In this document: positions 1-7,935 of the stretch, piece after piece
Layout of the letters: every line of letters starts with the position of its first letter
Numbering within the stretch: the stretch's first letter is position 1
From: JAOPZW01 sp963835295
GTDB taxonomy: Bacteria; Actinomycetota; Thermoleophilia; Solirubrobacterales; Solirubrobacteraceae
Assembly: GCA_963835295.1 (NCBI GenBank)
Contig: CAWIEX010000002.1
Span: 248,001-312,000, forward strand
Length of the DNA stretch: 64,000 nt
Direction: 5' to 3'
Notes under the pieces: model-generated
What the model was told of the DNA's origin: nothing
The model's input: the letters and a program-made list of their open reading frames with translations, nothing else
The model's database searches: none
Translations under genes and position numbers: made by a program

Positions 1-728
1 AGCTCGGCGAGCTGGAGCGCGCGGACGTCGTGGTCGACGCCGCCGATCTCGCCTTGGACGCTCACAGCCTGGCGGCGCTCGAGGACGAGGCGTCACCCAC
101 GACGAAGCGCAACATCGCTGTGCTGCAGGGCTTCGCCGACCGCGCCCGCGCCCGCGACGCGCGCCGGCCCCGGACGATCGCGCTGCGCTTCCTGCGCTCC
201 CCGGTGGAGATCGTCGGCGACGGCCGCGTCGAGGGCGTCGTCGTAGCGGTCAACGAGCTCGTCCTTCGCGAGGACGGGACGCTCGCCGCGCGCCCGACGG
301 GCGCAACCGAGACGCTGCCCGCGGGCCTGGTGCTCAGCTCGATCGGCTACCGCGGAAGGCCCGTCACCGGGTTGCCCTTCGACGACGCTCGCGGCCTGAT
401 CCCCAATCACGAAGGCCGGATCGTCGGCCGCGAGCGCGAGTACGTCACGGGCTGGATCAAGCGCGGTCCGAGCGGGATCATCGGCACGAACAAGAAGTGC
501 GCGCAGGCGACCATCCAGGGCCTGCTGGCCGACCTCGGCTCGCGCGGCGAGCGCCCCTCGGCGCGGGCCACGGCCGACTGGCTGCACGAGCGTCAGCCAC
601 GGCTCGTGACGGGCGAGCACTGGGCTTCGATCGACGCCCACGAGCGGGGGCTCGGAGCGCCGGCGCTCCGACCACGCGTGAAGCTGACGCGCGTCGCCGA
701 GCTCCTCGCGGTCGCTCACGGCGCTTGA
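1..728 (+). CDS. Ferredoxin/NADP+ reductase, FprA type (C-terminal part)
   Basis: This is the C-terminal ~240 residues of an FAD/NADPH reductase of the adrenodoxin-reductase/FprA family; the reading frame is open to the left edge, so the start lies outside the window. The diagnostic end motif reads GWIKRGPSGIIGTNKKCAQ, which matches the FprA signature that closes over the flavin, and is preceded by the SSIGYRG segment of the second FAD-binding strand. Enzymes of this family move electrons from NADPH to ferredoxins that feed P450s or other oxygenases. It lies on the opposite strand to the neighbouring hydrolase and converges with it (21 bp apart). No partner ferredoxin is visible, so its physiological acceptor cannot be stated. 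Confidence 0.85.
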   Translation, partial: LGELERADVVVDAADLALDAHSLAALEDEASPTTKRNIAVLQGFADRARARDARRPRTIALRFLRSPVEIVGDGRVEGVVVAVNELVLREDGTLAARPTGATETLPAGLVLSSIGYRGRPVTGLPFDDARGLIPNHEGRIVGREREYVTGWIKRGPSGIIGTNKKCAQATIQGLLADLGSRGERPSARATADWLHERQPRLVTGEHWASIDAHERGLGAPALRPRVKLTRVAELLAVAHGA

Positions 729-749
729 CGCCCGCGCCCCGAGCGCCTG

Positions 750-1769
750 TCAGGACGTCGACGCCGCGCCGCCGCGCAGGTGGTCGGCGGCTGCGGCGGC
801 CCAGGTTCCCAGACGGTCCCAGAGCACGCTCCGCGTCGCGGCGAAGTTGTGGCAGTGCGCGCTCCCGCCCAGAACGAGGACGGTCACGTCCTGGCTGGCG
901 CGGTAGAAGGCGATGTCGTCGTGCGGCCGCTCCGGGACGTCGCGGTCGCCGAACGCGATGAGCACCGGGCACGTCAGGCGCCCGGCGTAGGTCGCCGAGT
1001 GGCCGGCCAGGAGCGCGCCGACGTACGACTGCCGAGGCCACGCGCTGGCCTTCTCGTCGTCGGCCGCGATGACCTCGGCCGGAACGTCGGCCGCATGCAG
1101 CCAACCATGGTGCGGCGCGCGCGGAGCGGCGCCGTACCCCGCATCCCAGCCCGTGGCGAGGAAGGCCTTGGCCTGGTCGATGGCAGCCTGCATCGGGGTC
1201 GCCGCATCCTCGTTCTGGCCGCTCGCCGGGCCATTCTCAACGACTTCCTTCCCGCCATGAGTGAACCCCAGGTTCGCCACGGCGTCGTAGCTGCCGTGAA
1301 GCGCTTGCTCGACGATGGCAAGACAGCCGCCGAGGGAGTGGCCGACGGCAACGAGCGGGACGTCCTCGAGCGGCGCCACGCGGCTGTCGAGCTCGCCGAC
1401 CGCCATGAGGGTGCGCAGCTGACGGACGAACTCGGCGGCCGCCGCGGCCATCGTCTCCAGGTTCACGGCGTCGACGTCGGACGGCCGAGAGCTGGCGCCC
1501 ACGCCCAGGGGATCGACGGCGATCACGACGAAGCCGCGATCGGTCATGTGCTCGGCGAAGCTGTATCCCCGATGGCCGGGGATGTGCATGTCCCAGTACG
1601 CCCTGCTGTACGAGCCACCCGGCCAACACACGAGGACGGCGCGCGGCGGCCCGTGCTCCGGCGAGGGCACGTGAACCGTCGCCGACAACGTGTTCGTCTC
1701 GTCGGCGAACGGCAGAACGGCGGAGACGTCGACGGCGAGCTCGACGGGCTGGAAGATCGTGCTGCTCAC
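750..1769 (-). CDS. Alpha/beta-hydrolase
   Basis: A 339-residue alpha/beta-hydrolase-fold protein. The nucleophile elbow GHSLGG lies at residues 143-148 (Ser145). An acid in FGDRD (around 275-277) and a histidine in SAHCH (305/307) fit the remaining triad. An N-terminal CWPGG (48-52) can supply the oxyanion hole. The start is GTG with an AGGAG about 12 nt upstream. It is the last gene of the ABC importer operon, 88 bp after the binding-protein gene and beyond a strong stem-loop. Family members cleave esters, lactones, thioesters or C-C bonds; the substrate is unknown. In context an esterase or lactonase acting on the imported compound is my inference. Confidence 0.8.
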   Translation of the reverse strand: MSSTIFQPVELAVDVSAVLPFADETNTLSATVHVPSPEHGPPRAVLVCWPGGSYSRAYWDMHIPGHRGYSFAEHMTDRGFVVIAVDPLGVGASSRPSDVDAVNLETMAAAAAEFVRQLRTLMAVGELDSRVAPLEDVPLVAVGHSLGGCLAIVEQALHGSYDAVANLGFTHGGKEVVENGPASGQNEDAATPMQAAIDQAKAFLATGWDAGYGAAPRAPHHGWLHAADVPAEVIAADDEKASAWPRQSYVGALLAGHSATYAGRLTCPVLIAFGDRDVPERPHDDIAFYRASQDVTVLVLGGSAHCHNFAATRSVLWDRLGTWAAAAADHLRGGAASTS

Positions 1770-1813
1770 GGCTGTGCTTCTCCTGTGGGAACTGCCAGGC
1801 GGACAGAACCGGC

Positions 1814-1840
1814 GGCGCCGGTCTCGTCGAGACCGGCGCC
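1814..1840. terminator. 13-bp stem-loop between binding-protein and hydrolase genes
   Basis: Perfect inverted repeat: GGCGCCGGTCTCG (1814-1826), one central base, then CGAGACCGGCGCC (1828-1840). It lies in the 88-bp gap downstream of the minus-strand binding-protein gene. No U-tract follows, so it may act as a partial terminator or as an mRNA-stabilising hairpin that keeps binding-protein transcript above hydrolase transcript, as is common after periplasmic binding-protein genes. Confidence 0.6.
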
Positions 1841-1857
1841 GGACGGCGGGATAGGGG

Positions 1858-3012
1858 CTACTTGCCCCAGAGCTTCTTCCACTGCTCCTGGTAGTCCTTG
1901 ACGAGCGGGAACTCGCTGCCCGTCGAGATCAGGTTGTCCTTGGTGATGAGCATGTAGGGCAGCTGGGCCTTGCGATCGACGTCGATCGGCTGCCCCGTGA
2001 AGAGCCGGGCGAGAGCGTCAGCCCACACCCACGTCTGGTCGATGTTGCTGAACGCCATCGCTGCGTGGGTCTGGCCCGAGGCGATGTACTGGTAGTTCTC
2101 GGCGTCGCCGACGTTGACGATGAGCTTGACCTTGTTGGCCAGTCCGGCCTGGCGGAGCGCCGCCGGCACCCCGACGTTGAGGGCGCCCAGCGAGTAGGCG
2201 ACGTAGTTGATGTCCGGGTGCGCGCGCAGGTACGAGACGACGCGGTCGGGCACGTCCTTGCCGATCGCCGTCAGCGGGATGTCGATCTTGTCCAGCTTGC
2301 AGCCCGCGCAGAGCTTCGCGTAGTTCTGCTCGAAGTACTGCCGCACCGGCTTGAGGATGTTGTAGACCGGCAGGTCCACGTAGAGCGTGTGGGCCTTGCC
2401 ACCGCTGTCCTTCGTGATCCAGGAGGCGAGGATCTGCCCCTCGGGCCCCAGGTCCTTCGGCTTGGAGAGGATCAGGTCGATGCCGCCGCCTTCGACGTCA
2501 TCGGTCGAGGACTCGACCACCGGGATCTTCATTTGCTGCAGCTGCTTGAGCTGCTGCGAGAAGACCGCGCGCGGGAACCCGCTTGCGACGACCGCGTCAG
2601 GCTTGTCGGTGACGGCCTGCTTCCACGCCGCCTGAACGCTCTCCGGGGTGCCCGCGGTGTTGATCTGCTTGACCGTCCAGCCGAGCGTCTTGGCAGCGTC
2701 GTTGAGGTTCTTGTACAGCGACGTGCACGCCGTCACGCCGCAGTTGATGAAGTCGATCCGCTTCCCTGTGGGGATCGACTTGCCGATCGGCTGGCTGACG
2801 GGGATCTGGGTCGGGCGCTGCGCCCATTGGGCGGCGAGCTTGTCCGCCGTCGTGAGGTCGCCCTTCGATGACGCGCTGCTGCCGGCGGTCGACGAGCCGC
2901 CGCTGCTGCCGCTGCTGCCGCAGGCGGTCACCGCCACCGCGGCGATGGCGAGCAGCGCAGAAAGCACCGCGAGCCGAGCCGGTCGCGACCAGCGGCTGAT
3001 GATGGATGTCAT
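1858..3012 (-). CDS. Ribose-type ABC importer, substrate-binding lipoprotein
   Basis: A 384-residue binding protein of the periplasmic-binding-protein type I (sugar/autoinducer) class. The N-terminus is a lipoprotein signal: basic MTSIISRWSRPAR, a hydrophobic stretch 13-28, then lipobox VTAC with acylated Cys31, followed by a Ser/Gly-rich linker. The mature part has the repeated Rossmann-like lobes of this family (for example IDFINCGVTAC and VVASGFPRA). A good GGAGGAG lies just upstream of the ATG. It is third in an operon ATPase-permease-binding protein-hydrolase. The family binds sugars, but also other small polar ligands. Sharing a promoter operator with acyl-CoA genes suggests a non-sugar or glycosylated catabolic substrate here (inference). 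Confidence 0.88.
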   Translation of the reverse strand: MTSIISRWSRPARLAVLSALLAIAAVAVTACGSSGSSGGSSTAGSSASSKGDLTTADKLAAQWAQRPTQIPVSQPIGKSIPTGKRIDFINCGVTACTSLYKNLNDAAKTLGWTVKQINTAGTPESVQAAWKQAVTDKPDAVVASGFPRAVFSQQLKQLQQMKIPVVESSTDDVEGGGIDLILSKPKDLGPEGQILASWITKDSGGKAHTLYVDLPVYNILKPVRQYFEQNYAKLCAGCKLDKIDIPLTAIGKDVPDRVVSYLRAHPDINYVAYSLGALNVGVPAALRQAGLANKVKLIVNVGDAENYQYIASGQTHAAMAFSNIDQTWVWADALARLFTGQPIDVDRKAQLPYMLITKDNLISTGSEFPLVKDYQEQWKKLWGK

Positions 3013-3064
3013 GGGACTCTCCTCCGTGTGTGGGTTGTGGGTTCTGATCTGGTGGACGCGGCGG

Positions 3065-4132
3065 TCAGGCGGCTACGGCGGCGCGCCGGCGCAGCCGCTT
3101 GGGCATGCCGACCCGGCCCGAGGTCACGGCGAGGGCGACGATCAGCACCAGGCCGGTGAAGACGCTCGTCGACCATTGCGGGGTCGACGCGAGCGCGAGG
3201 CCGGTCGTGCCCGTCCCAAGGAGGAGCACGGCGATGACGGTGCCCCACGCGTTGAACCGGCCGCCGCGCAGCTGCGTGGCGCCCAGGAAGGCGGCCGCAT
3301 ACGCGGCAAGCAGATACGGGTCGCCCGCGGTCGGCGAGCCGGAGCCGATCGCGGAGGTGAAGACGATCCCGGCGACGCCGGCCAGCAGCGACGACGTGAC
3401 GAGCGAGAAGAAGCGCAGCCGATCGGTCGTGACGTTCTGCAGGCGCGCGGCGTCGGGGTTGAAGCCGGTGGCGTACAGCCGCCGCCCGGTCGCCGTGTGC
3501 TCGAGCACGAACCAGATCGCTCCGGCGATCAGGAGCAGGTAGAGCACCGGCAGCGTCAGGCCCGCGATGTCGGTCTGGGCGATGCTCGAGAACGGCGTCT
3601 GCAGGAGCTTCACGCCCGTGATCGACTGGTCGTTGGTCACCATGGTGATGAAGGCCTTGATCAGCGATCCGGTGGCCAGCGTGCCGATGAAGGAGTCCAC
3701 TCCCAGTCCCACGACGACGAAGCCGTTGATGAGGCCGATCGCGAGCGCCGCCCCGAGGGCGAGGAGGACGGCCGGGACGACGCCGACGCCGGTGTGCGCC
3801 ACGAAGTGCGCGACGGTGACGCCGCTGAGCGTCATCGTGAAGGCGATCGAGAGGTCGAACACCCGCGCGGCGAGCGGGATGACGACGCACAGCGCCATGA
3901 GCCCGGTGACCGCGTTGTTGTTGAGGATCTGGTTGAAGGTGGTCTGCGTGAGGAACGTGTTCGGCACCCAGATCGCGAAGACCAGGATGATGAGCACCCA
4001 CACGTAGACGGCGCCGATGTTGCTGAAGGAGAGCGCGCGCCTCCACTGGGACGTCGGCCGCGCCGGGCGGCCCTCGGCGGGGACGTGCCGTTCGGAGACG
4101 GCGGCGGGCGCGGCGGTCGTGCCGGTACTCAT
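3065..4132 (-). CDS. Ribose-type ABC importer, permease
   Basis: A 355-residue RbsC-family inner-membrane permease (CUT2 class). It has a soluble N-terminal ~30 residues and then about nine to ten hydrophobic segments. The family hallmark region is near GLINGFVVVGLGVDSFIGTLAT, which includes the conserved NG and FI-TLAT elements. The next ORF upstream (ATPase) ends one base before this ATG, so translation is coupled. One gene serves the transporter, implying a homodimeric channel with the two-domain ATPase, as in ribose importers. Confidence 0.9.
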   Translation of the reverse strand: MSTGTTAAPAAVSERHVPAEGRPARPTSQWRRALSFSNIGAVYVWVLIILVFAIWVPNTFLTQTTFNQILNNNAVTGLMALCVVIPLAARVFDLSIAFTMTLSGVTVAHFVAHTGVGVVPAVLLALGAALAIGLINGFVVVGLGVDSFIGTLATGSLIKAFITMVTNDQSITGVKLLQTPFSSIAQTDIAGLTLPVLYLLLIAGAIWFVLEHTATGRRLYATGFNPDAARLQNVTTDRLRFFSLVTSSLLAGVAGIVFTSAIGSGSPTAGDPYLLAAYAAAFLGATQLRGGRFNAWGTVIAVLLLGTGTTGLALASTPQWSTSVFTGLVLIVALAVTSGRVGMPKRLRRRAAVAA

Positions 4133-4133
4133 G

Positions 4134-5693
4134 TCAGTCGCTTCCTTCCATCGCGTGGAGCAGGTTGGGTTCGGTGATCTCGTCGCCGGTCAGCTCCGTC
4201 GCGATGACGCCGCGACGCAGGACGAGGACGCGCGTGCACATGCCGAGCAGGTCGCCCTCGTCCGATGACGAGACGATCACGGCGAGGCCGGCACGGGCCT
4301 GCTCGGCGATCAGGTCGTAGAGCTGCACACGGGTGCCGATGTCGACGCCCGCCGTCGGCTCGCACAGCGCGAGGACGGAGGAGTTCAGGGCGAGGCAGCG
4401 CGCCATCACGACCTTCTGCTGGTTGCCTCCGCTGAGCGTGGTGATCAGGGTGTCGAAGCCGGCAGTCCGGATGCCGAGGCGATCGATCCAGCTGTCGACG
4501 AGCTCGGCCTCGCGACTGGCGCTGATCGCCGCGCGACCGCGCAGGCGGCCGATCAGCGGCAGGGTGAGGTTCTCCTTGACGCTGAACGCGCTGATGACGC
4601 CCTCGGTCGTGCGGTTGGCCGGCACGAGTGGGAAGCGCGGTGCGTCGTCATCGCCCAGGTCGATCCAGGCGTCGGATTGCGCGGGCAGCCGGAGCGCGCC
4701 GCTCACGGAGCCCTCCCAAGCGCCGGCGATGGCGTAGGGCAGCGTCTCGCGGCCGGATCCGGGCAGGCCGGCGATGCCGAGGACCTCGCCCTCCTGGAGC
4801 GCGAAGCTCACGCCGCGCAGGACCCCAGCGCACAGATCGCGGACCTCGAGCTGCGCGCCGCGGGCGCCGCTCGCCGCCTCAGGGCGGACCGAGATGTCGA
4901 CGTCCTCGCCGACCATCATGGTCGCGAGGGTCTGCGGTGTGAGGTCGGCGACGTCGCGCGTGCCGATGAGCCGGCCGCCGCGCAGGACGGTGACGCGATC
5001 GGCGAGGTCGAAGATCTCGTTCATCCGGTGCGAGACGTAGAGGACGCTCGTGCCGGTGCGCCGGACCTCGCGCACGATCTCCAGCAGCTTGTCGACCTCG
5101 GTGTGCGGCAGCACCGCCGTGGGCTCGTCGAGGACGAGTACGCCGCGGCCGCCCTCCCAGCCCTCCAGCGCGGCGGCGATGGCCACGATCGTGCGCTCGA
5201 CGGGCGTCGCGTACATCAGGGGACGGTGGACGTCGATGTCCACGCCGAACCGGCCGATGAGCGCGCGAGCGGTCTTCTCCTGCGCTGACCAATTGATCGA
5301 CCCGAGCCGCGTGCGGGCATATCCGCGGCTGAGCGCGAGGTTGTCCAGCGCGCTGAGCTCGGTCACGAGACCGAGGTCCTGGTGCACGAAGCGAAGCCGG
5401 TCGTGGCGAGCGTCGGTCACCGCCGAGAGGTCGAACGGCTCGCCGTCCAGCCAGGCGAGCGCGCCGGGGTCGGCGTCGTGATAACCGGCCAGCGTCTTGA
5501 TCAGCGTCGACTTGCCGCAGCCGTTCTGGCCGACGAGCGCGTGGATCTCGCCGGGGGCGATCTCGAGGGCGACGTCGCGCAGCGCACGCGTGCCGCCGAA
5601 GGTCTTGGACAGCTTCTCGAGCCTGAGCACCGGCCAGCGCACTGATGCGACCGAGCCCGACGCGGGACCTGCGGCCTGGATCTCTTGCAACAT
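4134..5693 (-). CDS. Ribose-type ABC importer, two-domain ATPase
   Basis: A 519-residue tandem ABC ATPase of the RbsA/MglA family. Domain 1 has an intact Walker A (GQNGCGKST, residues 55-63) and Walker B VLVLDEPTA. Its signature position, before VAIAAALEG, reads YATPVERTI rather than LSxxxQQ and is degenerate. Domain 2 has a degenerate Walker A (GLPGSGRET) but an intact LSGGNQQKV signature and Walker B with CEPTAGVD. The alternation leaves one composite catalytic site built from Walker A of domain 1 and the signature of domain 2, as usual for CUT2 importers. First gene of the operon; GGAGGAG precedes the ATG. Driven by the promoter/operator at 5735-5786. Confidence 0.92.
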   Translation of the reverse strand: MLQEIQAAGPASGSVASVRWPVLRLEKLSKTFGGTRALRDVALEIAPGEIHALVGQNGCGKSTLIKTLAGYHDADPGALAWLDGEPFDLSAVTDARHDRLRFVHQDLGLVTELSALDNLALSRGYARTRLGSINWSAQEKTARALIGRFGVDIDVHRPLMYATPVERTIVAIAAALEGWEGGRGVLVLDEPTAVLPHTEVDKLLEIVREVRRTGTSVLYVSHRMNEIFDLADRVTVLRGGRLIGTRDVADLTPQTLATMMVGEDVDISVRPEAASGARGAQLEVRDLCAGVLRGVSFALQEGEVLGIAGLPGSGRETLPYAIAGAWEGSVSGALRLPAQSDAWIDLGDDDAPRFPLVPANRTTEGVISAFSVKENLTLPLIGRLRGRAAISASREAELVDSWIDRLGIRTAGFDTLITTLSGGNQQKVVMARCLALNSSVLALCEPTAGVDIGTRVQLYDLIAEQARAGLAVIVSSSDEGDLLGMCTRVLVLRRGVIATELTGDEITEPNLLHAMEGSD

Positions 5694-5734
5694 GTCTCTC
5701 CTCCGAGGTTCCGGCTTTCAGAGCTCCGGAACAC

Positions 5735-5749
5735 CTGAACTGACTTCAG
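5735..5749. promoter_or_regulatory. Palindromic TetR-type operator, site 1 (perfect)
   Basis: CTGAACTGACTTCAG: perfect 5-bp arms CTGAA/TTCAG around a 5-bp core. It starts 7 bp downstream of the -10 box of the importer promoter, where bound repressor would block transcription. It is identical to the site at 10824-10838. Two TetR paralogues are encoded in the cluster and are the obvious candidates (inference). Confidence 0.75.
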
Positions 5750-5756
5750 ATTGGCC

Positions 5757-5786
5757 ATCGTAGCCACATCCACGAAGAGAAGTCAA
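5757..5786 (-). promoter_or_regulatory. Promoter of the ABC importer operon
   Basis: On the minus strand TTGACT (5786-5781), an 18-bp spacer and TACGAT (5762-5757). The transcription start would fall near 5750, at the edge of the operator, leaving a ~55-nt leader that includes the Shine-Dalgarno before the ATG at 5693. A weaker operator-like sequence (GTCAAGTCACTTCCT, 9/15) overlaps the -35. Confidence 0.6.
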
Positions 5787-5875
5787 GTCACTTCCTTTCC
5801 GCGGCCCTGAGGCAAGCTGGCAAGGCAGCCGTGCAAAAGAGGCCACCACTCCCCACGACCTGAAGTCATGTGGGA

Positions 5876-6670
5876 CTATCGATCGGGCGAGCGGTCCGAG
5901 CGGGCGGCGCTGCCGCCCCCCGGCATGCTCCACTGCGCGCCGCCGTCGACGGTCAGGATCGAGCCCGTCGTGTAGCTCGAGGCGCCACTGGCCAGGTACA
6001 GCGCGGCGCCGACGATCTCCTCGGCCAGCCCCGCTCGGCGCAGCGGAAAGGTCCGGGTGCGCACGGCCAGGACGTCCATGTCCCAGTTGCGCGAGATCGT
6101 CGTGAGGAAGGGCCCGGGCATGATGGCGTTGACGCGGACCTTCGGGCCGAGGGCGTCGGCGAAGCCCACCGTCATCGCGTTGAGGCCGGCCTTGGCCGCC
6201 GAGTAGGGAACGATGTCGCCGGTCGGGCGCACGGCGCCGGTGCTCGAGATGTTGATGATCGAGCCGCCGTCGCCCGCGGCCATGCGCTCGCCGATGAGCG
6301 CCGACAGCCGGAACGGGCCCTTGAGGTTCACCCCGACGACCTTGTCGAAGAGCTCCTCGCTCACGGCCGAGAGCGTCGGGTACAAAGGCGACACGCCGGC
6401 GTTGTTGACGAGGACGTCGACGCGTCCAAACTCGCGATAGGCGGCCTCGACCAGCCGCTCGAGGTCATCCCAGCGCCCGACATGGCAGGGGCAGGCGAAC
6501 GCGCGGCCGCCGGCGGCTCGCAGCTCCGCGGCGACCTTGTCGCACGCGTCCTCCTTGCGGCTCGTCACCACGATGTCGGCGCCCGCCGACGAGAACGCGC
6601 GCGCGATGGCGAGCCCCAGCCCGCGCGTGCCTCCGGTGACCAGCGCCACTCGGCCGGAGAGGTCGAACAT
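5876..6670 (-). CDS. Short-chain dehydrogenase/reductase (SDR)
   Basis: A 264-residue classical SDR. Cofactor motif TGGTRGLG at 12-19, NNAG at 89-92, catalytic Ser143, Tyr156 and Lys160 (YSAAK). Arg at the end of beta-2 (TSRKE) suggests NADP(H), but this is weak. The C-terminus beyond VDGGAQW carries an arginine/serine-rich extension of about 20 residues. It follows the metallo-beta-lactamase-fold gene by 57 bp on the same strand and is probably cotranscribed from the operator-bearing promoter near 7790. The likely role is oxidoreduction of a hydroxy/keto-acyl-CoA or a free alcohol of the pathway; the substrate cannot be read from the sequence. No convincing Shine-Dalgarno is seen. Confidence 0.85.
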   Translation of the reverse strand: MFDLSGRVALVTGGTRGLGLAIARAFSSAGADIVVTSRKEDACDKVAAELRAAGGRAFACPCHVGRWDDLERLVEAAYREFGRVDVLVNNAGVSPLYPTLSAVSEELFDKVVGVNLKGPFRLSALIGERMAAGDGGSIINISSTGAVRPTGDIVPYSAAKAGLNAMTVGFADALGPKVRVNAIMPGPFLTTISRNWDMDVLAVRTRTFPLRRAGLAEEIVGAALYLASGASSYTTGSILTVDGGAQWSMPGGGSAARSDRSPDR

Positions 6671-6727
6671 CGCCAGCGCGTCGTTCGCTGGCTTCGGGCT
6701 GATGTCGGCGGACTCGTGCAGGTCAGA

Positions 6728-7783
6728 TCACCTCTGATGGATGCGCGCCGGAGCCGGACGCCGGCGCGCCGGGCGCCGGCCGGGAGTCGTCTGCGGGGCA
6801 CGCGCGAACGGGCGTCCGGCGTCGGTCAGCTCGAAGACGGACCCTCCGCCGCCGGTGCGCTCGGCGACGTGGCCGCCGGCGAGCAGCAGCTCGAGGTGGC
6901 CCACGACCTCCCACACGACCAGCAGCGGCTGCCCGGCGACGGTGCGGGCGGGCCAGAGGCGGCTGGCGATCGCGAACGCGGTCCTCGGACCATCCTGCAG
7001 GATCGCCACGATGCGCTCGCAGCGCCGGTAGTGGTCGAGGAGCCGGGCCTCCACCAGCTGGGCAGGGTCGGTGACCGGGGCACCGTGTCCCGTCAGCAGA
7101 CGCGTGAGCGGCATCTGCGCCGTGCGCCGGAGGTTGTCCAGGTAGCGCACGCGCGAGCGCGAGCGCCCGTCCTGGGCCCGATCGGGCGCGTTGATCTCGG
7201 TGTTCGAGGAGATCCTCGACAGGAGGTGGTCACCGCCGAACGCGAGCGCGTCGCGGTCGTCGACGAACAGCGTGTCGGTCGTGCTGTGCCCCGGTCGCGC
7301 GACCACCCTCAGGCTGCGCCCGCCCGCCCGGATGTGCTCGCCGTCGGCGAGCCGGCGGTCGGTGCGGAAGTCCTCGCTCGCGCCGCGGATGAAGTCCCAG
7401 AAGCCCTCGTCGTCCGCCACGACCTGGTCGGGGACGCCGTGATGGGCCATCAGCCGGTGCGCGAACGTCCGGTCGCGCTCGGTCTCGGCGACGTAGCGCT
7501 CGGCGTAGTCCGCGACGCGGTCGAGCACGGCGACGGTGGCGCCCGAGCGGCGCTGGATCGTCGCGGCGAGGCCGACGTGGTCGAGGTGGTGGTGGGTCGC
7601 GAGCACCAGCTCGATGTCCTCCAGGCGCAGGCCCTCGCGTCGCAGGCCGTCCTCGAGCGCGGCCAGGGCGCCGTCGTCGCGTGGACCGGTGTCGATCAGC
7701 GTCAACGGGTCCCCGCGCAGGAGCCAGGCGTTCACGGAGCCCACATGCGCGAGGGGAAGTTGGATGTCCACAATGCCGGGCAT
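6728..7783 (-). CDS. Metallo-beta-lactamase-fold hydrolase with winged-helix C-terminus
   Basis: A 351-residue MBL-fold protein. The zinc motif is HHHLDH at 64-69 (HxHxDH), followed by later GHS, GGDHL and GHG metal/fold motifs. After about residue 230 comes a helical, winged-helix-like domain of the LACTB2/BLACT_WH kind, then a basic Arg/Pro-rich tail. Family members hydrolyse thioesters, lactones or phosphodiesters. In this cluster a lactonase or acyl-CoA thioesterase role is plausible but unproven. The ATG overlaps an operator (7782-7796) and a CATACT -10 lies 11 nt before it, so the mRNA is probably leaderless. It is divergent from the hydratase operon, and the SDR gene follows. Confidence 0.85.
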   Translation of the reverse strand: MPGIVDIQLPLAHVGSVNAWLLRGDPLTLIDTGPRDDGALAALEDGLRREGLRLEDIELVLATHHHLDHVGLAATIQRRSGATVAVLDRVADYAERYVAETERDRTFAHRLMAHHGVPDQVVADDEGFWDFIRGASEDFRTDRRLADGEHIRAGGRSLRVVARPGHSTTDTLFVDDRDALAFGGDHLLSRISSNTEINAPDRAQDGRSRSRVRYLDNLRRTAQMPLTRLLTGHGAPVTDPAQLVEARLLDHYRRCERIVAILQDGPRTAFAIASRLWPARTVAGQPLLVVWEVVGHLELLLAGGHVAERTGGGGSVFELTDAGRPFARAPQTTPGRRPARRRPAPARIHQR

Positions 7784-7796
7784 GAAGTGACTTCAG
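7782..7796. promoter_or_regulatory. Palindromic TetR-type operator, site 2
   Basis: ATGAAGTGACTTCAG, 13/15 identical to the perfect sites, with intact TGAA/TTCA arms. On the minus strand its last bases form the ATG start of the MBL-fold gene (7783), and the -10-like CATACT (7800-7795) overlaps its other end. A repressor bound here would cover both transcription start and start codon. Confidence 0.65.
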
Positions 7797-7863
7797 TATG
7801 GCAGAAGATCCGGGGTATGCATATGCCCTCGCCCGCTCGACCACAGCCCGACCGGCAACACAC

Positions 7864-7892
7864 TTGCCAGCGGGCGCCTACGTGTATATGAT
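7864..7892 (+). promoter_or_regulatory. Promoter of the hydratase/ACAD11-like operon
   Basis: TTGCCA (7864-7869), 17-bp spacer, TATGAT (7887-7892). A CTGAA half-operator (7893-7897) follows directly, but the second arm is TTTGG instead of TTCAG. The leader is about 37 nt and contains GGAG 8 nt before the ATG at 7936. Confidence 0.6.
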
Positions 7893-7935
7893 CTGAATTC
7901 GATTTGGTTTCTAACTCTGGGACGGAGCTAACGAC

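Noticed and set aside
5859..5870. Another operator half-site, CTGAAGTCATG, with a following ATG
   Set aside because: The second arm is absent and the ATG opens a frame antisense to the SDR gene; kept out of the site list.
5870..7891. Plus-strand open frame of 673 codons
   Set aside because: It is the antisense of the SDR and MBL-fold genes, is Arg/Ala/Gly-rich with no domain, and arises from high GC at third codon positions.
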